A stretch of DNA of 64,000 nucleotides from Girardinichthys multiradiatus (Eukaryota > Chordata > Actinopteri > Cyprinodontiformes > Goodeidae), in assembly GCF_021462225.1 (NCBI RefSeq), contig NC_061817.1, forward strand, positions 9,583,327 to 9,647,326, read 5' to 3'. Positions 12,448 to 22,059 of this stretch are shown here, one piece after another. Made by a program: the position numbers and the translations under genes. Each line of letters opens with the position of its first letter. The stretch's first letter is position 1. The notes beneath the pieces are model-generated. The model saw only the letters and a list, made by a program, of their open reading frames with translations. It made no database searches and was not told the DNA's origin.

Positions 12448-13628
12448 TACTGGGGTTGGACAATGATACTGAAACACCTGTCATTTTAGTGTGGGAGGTT
12501 TCATGGCTAAATTGGACCAGCCTGGTAGCCAGTCTTCATTGATTGCACATTGCACCAGTAAGAGCAGAGTGTGAAGGTTCAATTAGCAGGGTAAGAGCAC
12601 AGTTTTGCTCAAAATATTGAAATGCACACAACATTATGGGTGATATACCAGAAAAGAGGACAAATTGTTGGTGCACGTCTTGCTGGCGCATCTGTGACCA
12701 AGACAGCAAGTCTTTGTGATGTATCAAGAGCCACGGTATCCAGGGTAATGTCAGCATACCATCAAGAAGGATGAACCACATCCAACAGGATTAACTGTGG
12801 TTGCAAGAGGAAGCTGTCTGAAAGGGATGTTCGGGTGCTAACCCGGATTGTATCCAGAAAACATAAAACCACGGCTGCCCAAATCACGGCAGAATTAAAT
12901 GTGCACCTCAACTCTCCTGTTTCCACCAGAACTGTCCGTCGGGAGCTCCACAGGGTCAATATACACGGCTGTGCTGCTATAGCCAAACCTTTGGTCACTC
13001 ATGCCAATACCAAACGTCGGTTTCAATGGTGCTGATGAGTCCACCTTTACTGTTTTCCCCACATCTGGGAGAGTTACGGTGTGGAGAAGCCCCAAAGAAG
13101 CGTACCACCCAGACTGTTGCATGCCCAGAGTGAAGCATGGAGGTGGATCAGTGATGGTTTGGGCTGCCATATTATGGCATTCTCTTGGCCCAATACTTGT
13201 GCTAGATGGGCGCGTCACTGCCAAGGACTACTGAACCATTCTTGAGGACCATGTGCATCCAATGGTTCAAACATTGTATCCTGAAGGTGGTGCCGTGTAT
13301 CAGGATGACAATGCACCAATACCAGAATCAGAATCAGAATCAGAAAAGCTTTATTGCCAAGTACGTTTTTGGACATACAAGGAATTTGTTTTGGCGTAGT
13401 CAGTGCAATACAATACAAATTAAACAGTATAAATATATCTACAATATAATATAAATATATGTGCACAGTTTTAAGTGAGTGAGAGTAAATATAGAGCAGT
13501 ATAAGATGCAAGAGCAATACAACAGTGCAGGTGATCATTGTGCAAGTATGGCAGTGCAAGTAAAGCAGGAGTCCAAGCTGAGCGTTAATGTAACGCATAG
13601 AGTTACAGTTTACAAGTGTCCTGTCAGC

Positions 13629-13659
13629 AAAAAAAAAGGGGGGGGAGGGGGGGGGGGGG
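13629..13659 (+). repeat. A9-G8-A-G13 homopolymer tract
   Basis: Nine A residues are followed by 21 G residues with one A interruption, inside the antisense 3' UTR of the L2 element (poly-C on the element's sense strand). Such G runs can form quadruplexes and are often misread by sequencers, so the exact length is uncertain. Confidence 0.85.
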
Positions 13660-13661
13660 TG

Positions 13662-15690
13662 TCAGTGTGGTTTCCGGGCTTTGTTAACAAGGCTGGTGGC
13701 AGATGGGAAAGAACTGTTCTTGTGGCGTGAGGTTTTGGTCCGGATGGACCGCAGCCTCCTGCCAGAGGGGAGAGTTTCAAAGAGTCTGTGACCGGGGTGG
13801 GAGGGATCAGCCAGAATCTTCCCTGCCCGCTTCAGGGTCCTGGAGGTGTACAGTTCCTGGAGCGACAGTAGACTGCAGCCAATCACCTTCTCAGCAGACC
13901 GAATGACACGCTGCAGCCTGCCCTTATCCTTGGCTGTAGCAACGGCGTACCAGATGGTGATGGAGGAGGTGAGGATGGACTCAATGATGGCTGTGTAGAA
14001 GTGCACCATCATAGTCCTTGGCAGGTTGAATTTTTTCAGCTGCCGCAGGAAGAACATCCTCTGCTGGGCTTTCTTGATGAAGGAGCTGATGTTTGGCTCC
14101 CACTTGAGATCCTGGGAGATGATGGTTCCCAGGAAGCGGAAAGATTCCACAGTGTCAATTGTGGAGTCACAGAGGGTGATGGGGGCAGGTGGGGCTGGGT
14201 TCTGCCTGAAGTCCACAACCATCTCCACTGTCTTTAGAGCGTTGAGCTCAAGGTTGTTCTGGCTGCACCAGTCCAACAGATGGTCCACCTCCCATCTGTA
14301 CTCGTCACCATCAGAGATGAGTCCGATCAGGGTGGTGTCGTCTGCAAACTTCAGAAGCTTGACAGACTGGTGACTGGAGGTGCAGCTGTTGGTGTACAGG
14401 GAGAAGAGCAGAGGAGAGAGAACACAGCCTTGGGGGGAACCGGTGCTGATGGTCAGGGAGTCAGAGACGTGCTTCCCCAGCCTCACGCACTGCTTCCTGT
14501 CAGACAGGAAGTCAGTTATCCACCTACAGGTGGAGTCGGGCACACTCAGCTGGGAGAGCTTCTCCTGGAGCAGAGCTGGGACGATGGTGTTGAAGGCAGA
14601 GCTGAAATCCACAAACAGGATCCTGGCATAGGTTCCTGTGGAGTCCAGGTGCCGGAGGATGAAGTGAAGGGCTAGGTTGACTGCATCATCTACAGACCTG
14701 TTGGCTCTGTAGGCAAACTGCAGGGGGTCCAGGAGGGAGTCGGTGATGTCTTTTAGGTGTGAGAGCACAAGGCGCTCAAAGGACTTCATCACCACAGAGG
14801 TCAGGGCGACGGGTCTGAAGTCATTAAGCCCTGTGGTCCTTGGCTTTTGGGAACAGGGACGATGGTGGAGGACTTGAAGCAGGCTGGCACATGACATGTC
14901 TCCAGTGAGGTGTTAAAAATGTCTGTGAAGACTGGAGACAGCTGATCAGCGCAGTGCTTCAGGCTGGCTGGTGAGACAGAATCCGGACCAGCAGCTTTCC
15001 GGGGGTTCTGTCTCCTGAAGAGTTTGTGTATGTCCCTCTCCTGGATGGAAAGAGCCGTCCTCGGCATGGGTAGGGGGCTGGTGGGGGGGAACTTCAGGGT
15101 GGGGGTTGGAGGTGCCAAGGCCCCTCTTGAGGTTGGAGAGATGGGGGTGGTGGATTGTGGCTGCAGCTGTTGGGGGGCGTCGTGGGGGATGGTTGCAGGA
15201 CTGTCCCTTTGTCTTTCAAAGCGGCAGTAGAACTCGTTCAGGTCGTTGGCGAGGCGTCGGTCGTTGATGGAGTGGGGGGCTTTCGGCTTGTAGTTGGTGA
15301 TTTGTTTGAGCCCTTTCCAGACAGACGCAGAGTCGTTGGCTGAGAACTGGTTTTGGAGCTTCTCAGAGTACAGTCGTTTGGCCTCTTTCACTGCCTTGCC
15401 AAACTTGTACTTTGCCTCTCTGTATATGTCTTTGTCCCCACTCCTGAAGGCCTCTTCCTTATCCAGTCTTAACCTTCTGAGTTTAGCTGTGAACCAGGGT
15501 TTGTCGTTGTTGTAACTCACCCTGGTGCATGATGGTACACAGCTGTCCTCACAGAAGCTGATGTAGGAAGTCACAGCCTCTGTGTACTCGTCCAGACTGT
15601 TGGTAGTAGTCCTGAACACATCCCAGTCTGTACAGCCTAAACACGCCTGGAGATTCTCCACAGCCTCACTGCTCCACTTGGGCTGTGGGC
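13662..15690 (-). pseudogene. L2-type LINE reverse transcriptase, one frameshift
   Basis: The protein copies the LINE RNA at the target site. The minus strand encodes a connector (YREAKYKFGKAVKEAKRLYS, LANDLNEFYCRFER), the RT entry (RKAAGPDSVSPASLKHCADQ), PVALTSVVMKSFERLV, VDFSSAFNTIVPALLQ, STGSPQGCVLSPLLFSLYTN, the catalytic KFADDTTLIG box (about 14335-14350) and a thumb/C-terminus ending SATSLVNKARKPH. The N-terminal endonuclease is absent. The frame is continuous except for one apparent 1-nt deletion in the T-run at 14845-14848, where adding one base would restore 'PVPKKPRTTGLNDFRPVALT' continuity. That suggests a comparatively recent copy. L2 versus another CR1-group clade is inferred from motifs and tail. 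Confidence 0.9.
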
Positions 15691-16264
15691 TTACACACAG
15701 CAAGACTGGTGAAAGATTGGTTTGATGAACATGAAAGTGAAGTTGAACATCTCCCATGGCCTGCACAGTCACCAGATCTAAATATTATTGAGCCACTTTG
15801 GGGTGTTTTGGAGGAGCGAGTCAGGAAACGTTTTCCTCCACCAGTATCACGTAGTGACCTGGCCACTATCCTGCAAGAAGAATGGCTTAAAATCCCTCTG
15901 ACCACTGTGCAGGACTTGTATATGTCATTCCCAAGACAAATTGACGCTGTATTGGCCGCAAAAGGATGCCCTACACCATACTAATAAATTATTGTGGTCT
16001 AAAACCAGGTGTTTCAGTTTCATTGTCCAACTCCTGTATACTTAGCTAATAAGAGAAATAAACTGTTAAGCCAAAGTTTAGTTTATATGGGTATAAAATT
16101 GTTACACTTGGTTACAAAATAGGGCCTCCAAGTGAGAAAAGAGATAAACTGACCAAATGCCACTGATGATAAATATCAAATGTGAAAAAGAAACAGGAGA
16201 CAATATGTAACTTAAAATAGTTTTGAATAGGAAGTCCAGTTTTTTTCAATTCCGTGTACACACT

Positions 16265-16689
16265 TGTGATGGAAATTCTTGCAATAAGCATTCCACAGTG
16301 TATGACCTTTGGGTTACCTTACTCCTATGAACATCTGTGTTAGTGAAGGAAGCTGTAAAAGCCATTATCAGAAGTTTAATGGTTAAAACCCACAGTTAGG
16401 ATGATGTGTTGGGAAGGACAAATGGGTTCCTAGATAACTTCGTCACCTCTGAACCCGAGAAGGGTCTGGGGTCATAAAACACAGACTCTTTGAAGTTGAG
16501 ATAACACTGTCATGTTCTGGTATAAATACTGTGTGTAAATGTTGATCGGGGCTCTGCTCAACTGACTTGCTCGGTGACAGAGCCATTCAAACGCTGAATG
16601 CCTTTGAATAAAACTTATAAAGACAAAGTCCGGATTTTCTCTTGTTATGAGTCAACTTCTACCCACTTTGATAATAAAATTCCACAACA
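16265..16689 (+). mobile_element. Solo LTR of an endogenous retrovirus-like element
   Basis: This 425-bp block starts TGTGATGGAAATTC and ends AAAATTCCACAACA. These are imperfect inverted termini with the TG...CA ends of retroviral LTRs. The flanks share a 4-bp direct repeat CACT (16261-16264 and 16690-16693), as retroviral integrases produce. Inside are a TATA-like box (tataaata, 16521-16528), a possible R start in the 'gctctgctcaactgacttgc' region, and AATAAA at 16607-16612, in the right order and spacing for U3-R-U5. No internal retroviral sequence or second LTR adjoins it, so it is a recombination-derived solo LTR. Class is not determinable; a 4-bp duplication is compatible with gamma- or epsilon-like viruses. 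Confidence 0.8.
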
Positions 16690-16693
16690 CACT

Positions 16694-17952
16694 TTAAATG
16701 AATTTATAGAAAATATTTTAGAATAAGGCAGATAACAAACAATCATCCGCCTTTTTTTCTCTTCAGTGCGCTGCTCTTAATAAGTTCGGAACACGGATGA
16801 CTTCTTTCAGTGTTTTGTTGAGATCAGCAGACATTCCTTTTGCATGCCAGCATGTGTTGATGAATAAAACAGTGATCCCACATTATGTCCTCACCAGCTG
16901 CCTCTTAAAATTGCTTAGCATTTTCGCAGTTACTGCCTCTCATATTTGCAGCCCTATCAGCAGTTTTGCCTTTACAGTTGCTCCAGTCCAGCCTGCTTTT
17001 TGTAACCACCTAGTGGTTAGATGCACAAAATAACTGCTTACCTGTCATCCCAGTAGAAACAGTTGAGCAGCATAACAGGTTCTCTATGAACTATTTTCCC
17101 CACACACCCTCAAAGCTGAGCAGTCTTTCTTCACCCAGTTCCTCTATGTTGTGTTTGCCCGGTCTTTTTAGAGGTTGCACATCCATGATCATCTAAGTTT
17201 TTGACATCGTTATTTATTGTTGATGCTTTTTGATCAAACTTTAGGCTTGCTTAAGGCACTGTAGTTTGGCTACCATCAATTGTACCATGGTCCTTTAGTT
17301 AATTTACAGTCTTAACAGCTTAATTAATAACTAGGTTATTAGTGATATATTAGTCATTTATTAAGGGATCCTTCTTGTAAAGTGGTACCAATATTATCTT
17401 ATTAACCCTAAAAAGAGGATGCTGGCAGAAAAGGTAGAGATTATTTGAGTCAGGAATGTGTTCAAGCGACCATATCTTGGTGAGACAAATATTCTCCCAT
17501 TCTTTCCCACCTTGAAGAAAAAAAAATCTGATTTAAACTTTCTCTTCCACAACTTCTGTTTTGGCCTTGCCCTACATCTGTGCGGTCCCGTCTTCAACTC
17601 TTGTGGGGATTTGGGTTCTTCTCTTCCACATTAGTTGGGGTTGGCAAACTCAATTGGCTGCTTTTCCACATAAACAACTCTCCCACTGGCGTGATTACTC
17701 ATCATAACAGAGGATAAAAAGCCCCCGACATCCCAGCAGATATCAGTTAGTCAACGTGGCATCTGAAACCAGCATTGGAAAAGGCAACAAGTTCTGCCTC
17801 AGGGAGAGGTTGTAATACCAAAAGCAATCAAAAACATTTTGGAGCTGATCTTAGGAATAAAATATTCAGTTTAAAACTGAGCTAGAGTTTCTTCTGTAAT
17901 TAAATTTTCATTTATGTTGATCCAAAGCAATTTTTCAGATCCTTAAACATGT
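16694..17952. other. Unannotated AT-rich DNA
   Basis: No recognisable coding or repeat signal was found in these 1.2 kb. Short open frames (for example 16797-17033 plus) have no domain-like motifs. Confidence 0.4.
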
Positions 17953-18806
17953 AAGTGGCAGCACAAGGAACATTGTGTGCCCCTCATTTATACCTTTACA
18001 GCAATAATAGATTGAGAAAACTTTCTCCAAGCACTACCAATCAGTCAACAATTAGATGAGTAAATCTAAAAAGAACACTTTTTTCGTTTTTAGTAGCATG
18101 TTTTTAGTTGTTTGATCTACCCCTGACAATTTATATCATATACAATATACATATGCAACTAAAGTATTGTTTTTTTAGGATGATCAAAGCAATGCTTGAC
18201 TTCCTGTTTCCTCTGGCATTAAAAAGACATTTCAATTATTCCAAATATAAAAGACAAGAGAACATGCTGCTGTTGTAAGGATGACATGAGTTGATAACAC
18301 GAGTCGGAAAATTGCTATGAGCAAATTGCTACCATGCCCACATTTTTGCGTACAGTTTCTTGTTAACACAAATAGTGAAAAGTGGCAGCACAAGGAACAT
18401 TGTGTGCCCCTCATTTATACCTTTACAGCAATAATAGATTGAGAAAACTTTCTCCAAGCACTACCAATCAGTCAACAATTAGATGAGTAAATCTAAAAAG
18501 AACACTTTTTTCGTTTTTAGTAGCATGTTTTTAGTTGTTTGATCTACCCCTGACAATTTATATCATATACAATATACATATGCAACTAAAGTATTGTTTT
18601 TTTAGGATGATCAAAGCAATGCTTGACTTCCTGTTTCCTCTGGCATTAAAAAGACATTTCAATTATTCCAAATATAAAAGACAAGAGAACATGCTGCTGT
18701 TGTAAGGATGACATGAGTTGATAACACGAGTCGGAAAATTGCTATGAGCAAATTGCTACCATGCCCACATTTTTGCGTACAGTTTCTTGTTAACACAAAT
18801 AGTGAA
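17953..18806 (+). repeat. Perfect 427-bp tandem duplication
   Basis: 17953-18379 and 18380-18806 read identically, base for base, with a constant offset of 427. The unit starts aagtggcagcacaaggaaca and ends cacaaatagtgaa. It holds no ORF or known repeat and lies about 50 bp left of a Tc1-like relic. Zero divergence means either a very recent duplication or an assembly artefact. Confidence 0.97.
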
Positions 18807-18854
18807 CAAACAAATCCAAGGCGACAACTTCAGTCATCTAGAGGGGGCGATGAT

Positions 18855-19423
18855 GTAGTTCAAAATGCGCATCATAATTGAGAAGAAAGTAGAGTTGAGT
18901 GACTTTGAACGGGGCATTGTTGTTGGTACAAGACAGGCTGGTCGAAGTATCCCAGCAACTACTGATCTACTGGGATTTTTATGCACAACCATCTCTCAGG
19001 TTTAAAGAATGAAACAGAATTTCAAATGACCCGTATGTTACAACCCAGGTATTCACAATAGCGTCTTTAAATGCACAAAACAACAAGCAGATGAGCTACA
19101 GCAGCAGAAATCCACAGGATATGCCACTCTTTTATTCAAAGAACAGAAAACTGAGGCTACAATTGACACAGGCTCACCAACATTGAACAATAAAAGATAA
19201 AAATTGTTGTCTGGTCCAATGAGTCTGGAATAAGGTCAAAATTTGGCTCAAACAAGCTGTGCGGTGTCAATGGTTTAGACTGGTGGTGGTGCTGTAACAA
19301 TATGGGAGATATTTTCTCTGGACATGTTTGGGCCAGAGAAAAATAAATTAAGGCAGTTCTGAAGGCAAAAAGAGGTTCAACCCAGTACAATTAAGGGGTA
19401 CCTAATACAGTGGCCAGTGAGTG
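18855..19423 (+). mobile_element. Tc1-like element relic with right terminus
   Basis: The left part resembles a Tc1 transposase start (gtgactttgaacggggcatt, then actgatctactgggattttt). The right end 'ggggtacctaatacagtggc cagtgagtg' (19395-19423) is a diverged version of the 626-1839 terminus and is followed by TA. Between them are eroded catalytic-domain traces such as 'tggtccaatgagtctgg' (W-S-x-E-S) and 'ggtggtggtgctgtaacaat'. The left terminus is missing and the total length is under half of an intact copy. Confidence 0.8.
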
Positions 19424-19425
19424 TA

Positions 19426-20594
19426 TAGTTCATAGGAATTCAGAGACAAACCAAGGTGACGTTAAGCTTCAATGTTTAAATGATGTGTTTCATAAAAACT
19501 GCGTTTATGACTGATGTGTAAAGAAAGTTTGAGCTAGTGTGTCTCTGGTGAACTTGGCTTTTCTTAAGGACTTGAGAGACCTGATAAAAACTATATGAGA
19601 CTCCCTTTTGTGCTTGACTCTAAACTACAATCTGACAATCCTTGTTCACTGCAGTGGGTTTGGAAAATGTTCTGAGAGCTTAATAACCAAAACTGTGGTG
19701 CAGTTGTTTAAAATGGATAAATTTAGCAGCTGGGTGCATGAGAAGTTTGCATATCTTCTCAAATGTGAGCAAAGAGCCAGGAAACTACAAAGAGCTGAGC
19801 CTGTGCTGAGCAGTTGATTTTACTTATGAGCTGAAAAGCCCTGAGCAACTCAGTGACAACACACTGAGCAAAAGATACAGAGAGGCACACAAAAAGAGAG
19901 ATGATTCAAGAGAACGGGAAGACTGGGACACAAACAGAGAAGAGAAACATAAGGAAACAGACCTAAGGGGACGGATACTTACTTACATAAAGAAACGCAT
20001 CAAGTATTGAAGAGATTCAGATCTTTGCACTGTGCTTTCTGCCCATCGCTGAACCCTATTTTATTGTTCTACACATTTTCATGCTTATTCGTCAATTTGC
20101 TGCATTCACTGCTGCTATTTGTCATACCTTTTTGAAGCCATGAACAAAATGCACGGTTTCACACGTCTCGCAGAGAGACAGGGGGTGGGAAGAAAAACAA
20201 AGCAAATCTGAGACAGCAACACTTTGAGCTGCAACTATCTCTGACTGTGTATTCTACAGCTGTCAAGTGTTGTTGTTTTAATTGGAGCCCAACTCGGCTT
20301 GTTGCAGCAGTCAGGTCCTCTCAACCCGACCTCAAAAACAACAGCCACTCAGCCTCTCAGCTTATCCGACCGCACACTACGGCACGCAGAAGGAGACATC
20401 TGCAGGGAGGGAAATTGAGACTAAGATGCAATGACAGAGATTATTTGGAGTGCATAAAATACATAGAATGAAGAGTTGAGTAAATTGGTTAAACAATTGG
20501 AAAGTGGTACAAAAAATATTAAACTTTTGCATGAAGAAAAGTTGGTTTGCTGGCAGGGATTCTTCACTTCAGCTCTCCATATCTTAAAACTGGA
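19426..20594. other. Unannotated DNA
   Basis: No gene or repeat recognised. A purine-rich patch (about 19860-19990) gives no coding signal. Confidence 0.4.
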
Positions 20595-20800
20595 CATCAG
20601 TTCATTTAACCACTGTCTTCCACTTATCCGAGATAGGATCGCGCGGGTTATAGGCCCAGGAGGGAAACCCAGACATCCTTCTCCCTGGTAGGATGTGGGG
20701 ATCCCAAGGTGTTCCCAAGCCAGAAAGGATAAATGGTCCCTCCACAGAGTTGCGGATCTGCCCTGTGGTCTTCTCCCACTATAATGTGCCCATGAAATGT
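20595..20800 (-). mobile_element. Rex3/RTE-type LINE 3'-end relic
   Basis: On the minus strand the translated sequence contains 'TLWRDHLSFLAWEHLGIP', a diverged form of the 'TRWRDYVSRLAWERLG' block near the C-terminus of the Rex3 copies at 21560 and 34281, followed by a 'cggataagtggaagacagtg' end corresponding to their 'ggataagcggaagacg'. The spacing differs, so it may be another RTE subfamily. It adjoins the GC-rich block on its right. Confidence 0.5.
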
Positions 20801-21300
20801 TTATGTTGGGCCTGTTTCCTCCCCGCCACACTCCCTGTCGGTGGCTGGTGTCTCTGTTCACTGGTGTATTGGCGGTCCTGATGTTCGGAGCTGGGTGCTT
20901 TGGTGTGTGCCAGCTCACTCCCGGTGGCTGCTTGCTGGGACCTGGGCCCCCCGGCTCTGTCGGGCCTCTGCTTGGGGGCTCATGTGACATGGGGCCTTCG
21001 GTCTTTGGGTCTCTGGGCCCATGGCTGGATCTTCTCTGGCATAGATGGCTGCCGGCTGGGCCAGTGGGCTCGTCGCTGCAGGTCCTTGGGGATTCTGCAC
21101 TGTGGCTGCTGGTTGGTTCCCCTGGGACTCTCCCCTGCTCTTCTCTGGGGGGTGGGCGGTAGTCCTGGCAGTGGTCCTCCCGGGATTCCCTGCTCTATGC
21201 TCTGGGGGCGCTCTGGATGTCTGTGGCTCAGATCTCCTCTGTGTCTGTCTCAGGTCCAGGGGGGCAGGTCTTTGGCTCCTCACACTTGCTATTGCATAGT
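20801..21300. other. GC-rich island-like block, unclassified
   Basis: About 500 bp of strongly G/C-rich sequence (rich in cctggg, ctgggg and ggctg words) stands out from AT-rich surroundings. It has long overlapping open frames on both strands, typical of GC-rich non-coding DNA, with no recognised domain. It directly follows an RTE-type relic in antisense, so it may be the upstream part of a repeat. A CpG-island promoter is less likely because CpG looks sparse relative to GC. Confidence 0.5.
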
Positions 21301-21559
21301 TTTATGGAGAAATCTTATATACACAAGCATGCTCACACTTACACCCACAGGTGTTTGGATTCAGGTGTTAACAGATACACTGATGTTCTATATTGAGCTG
21401 CAGTTACCACTAAATACATCTTGCATTCATTAGCACTTTTCGATAACATTGCTGTTGTTATATATGTTTTTGCAGGTGTAGAAACAGTCTTCTAAGGGGT
21501 AGGGGATTATGATCATGATTACTGATTATAAATATTTATCAAAATTTATAAATAAAAAT

Positions 21560-22046
21560 TTACTGGTCGGTCTACGTTCCTACCCTCACCTATGGCCATG
21601 AACTTTGGGTCATGACCGAAAGAACGAGATCCTGGATACAAGCGGCTGAAATGAGTTTCCTCCGTAGGGTGGCCGGGCACTCCCTTAGAGATAGGGTGAG
21701 GAGCTCGGCCATCCGGGAGGGGCTCGGAGTAGAGCCGCTGCTCCTCCACATCGAGAGGAGCCAGTTGAGGTGGCTCGGGCATCTATACCGGATGCCTCCT
21801 GGACGCCTTCCTCGGGAGGTGTTCCAGGCACGTCCCACCGGGAGGAGGCCCAGGGGACGGCCCAGGACACGCTGGAGGGACTATGTCTGTCGGCTGGCCT
21901 GGGAACGCCTTGGGCTCCCCCTGGAGGAACTGGAGGAGGTGTCTGGAGAGAGGGACGTCTGGGCGTCTCTGTTGAGTCTGCTGCCCCCGCGACCCGGTCC
22001 CGGATAAGCGGAAGACGACGAGTACGAGTACGAGTACGAGTACGAG
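21560..22046 (+). mobile_element. 5'-truncated Rex3 LINE with 13-bp target duplication
   Basis: This copy matches the 3' end of the Rex3 element at 34281-36373 closely. It includes the open C-terminal segment (21612-22007) with HELWVMTERTRS, RRVAGHSLRDRVRSSAI and LLSLLPPRPGPG just before the stop. It ends in several TACGAG hexamers (about 22017-22046). A perfect 13-bp repeat, tataaataaaaat, is present at 21547-21559 and 22047-22059, marking a target-primed insertion. Confidence 0.95.
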
Positions 22047-22059
22047 TATAAATAAAAAT

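Larger units (their letters stand above)
13322..15690 (-). mobile_element. L2-type LINE inserted inside the Tc1 element
   Basis: The element runs right to left. Its 3' end at 13322-13345 is a run of ATTCTG-type repeats (minus strand), preceded by an 'aataaagctttt' block. Its 5' end is truncated within the ORF. Tandem hexamers at the 3' end instead of a poly(A) tail are characteristic of L2/CR1-clade LINEs. Any target duplication is very short (a 'tac' at both junctions is possible). A 3'-end-only copy of the same subfamily is at 37915-38102 on the plus strand. The 3' UTR (about 13346-13661) contains a poly-A/poly-G tract. Confidence 0.9.
12636..15984 (+). pseudogene. Tc1-like transposase, interrupted and decayed
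   Basis: The frame starts at the ATG matching that of the sibling at 31461. Lesions relative to that sibling are: a 5-nt deletion about 15 nt after the start; a TGA at 12772-12774 shared with the sibling; a 50-nt deletion around 13033 that removes the segment before the first catalytic Asp; TAC-TGA instead of TAC-CGA near 13230; and the L2 insertion at about 13321. The C-terminal part after the LINE (15690-15984) is still open, with LPWPAQSPDLNIIEPLWGVL carrying the catalytic Glu and a PTPY end. It cannot make a working enzyme. Confidence 0.9.
12450..16036 (+). mobile_element. Tc1-like transposon split by an L2 LINE insertion
   Basis: The left end (ctggggttggacaatgatac..., 12450-12480) and right end (16006-16036) are imperfect 31-bp inverted repeats flanked by TA at 12448-12449 and 16037-16038. 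The internal sequence is co-linear with the complete copy at 31275-32544. At about 13321, within the DDE domain just after the QDDNAP codons, the Tc1 sequence stops and an antisense LINE begins; Tc1 resumes at about 15690. Removing the LINE gives about 1.2 kb, somewhat shorter than its sibling because of internal deletions. Order of events: Tc1 inserted first, the L2 element later. Confidence 0.95.

Noticed and set aside
13206..13598. Open frames spanning the Tc1/L2 junction
   Set aside because: They cross a transposon boundary and the L2 3' repeat, so they cannot be ancestral coding sequence.
15024..15515. Plus-strand frames within the L2 element
   Set aside because: Antisense shadows of the minus-strand reverse transcriptase frame.
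17953..18806. CRISPR-like or satellite array
   Set aside because: Only two large identical units without short repeats and spacers; a simple tandem duplication.
20797..21433. Overlapping open frames up to 177 codons in the GC-rich block
   Set aside because: Stop codons are rare in GC-rich DNA; frames on both strands are equally long and no domain is recognisable.
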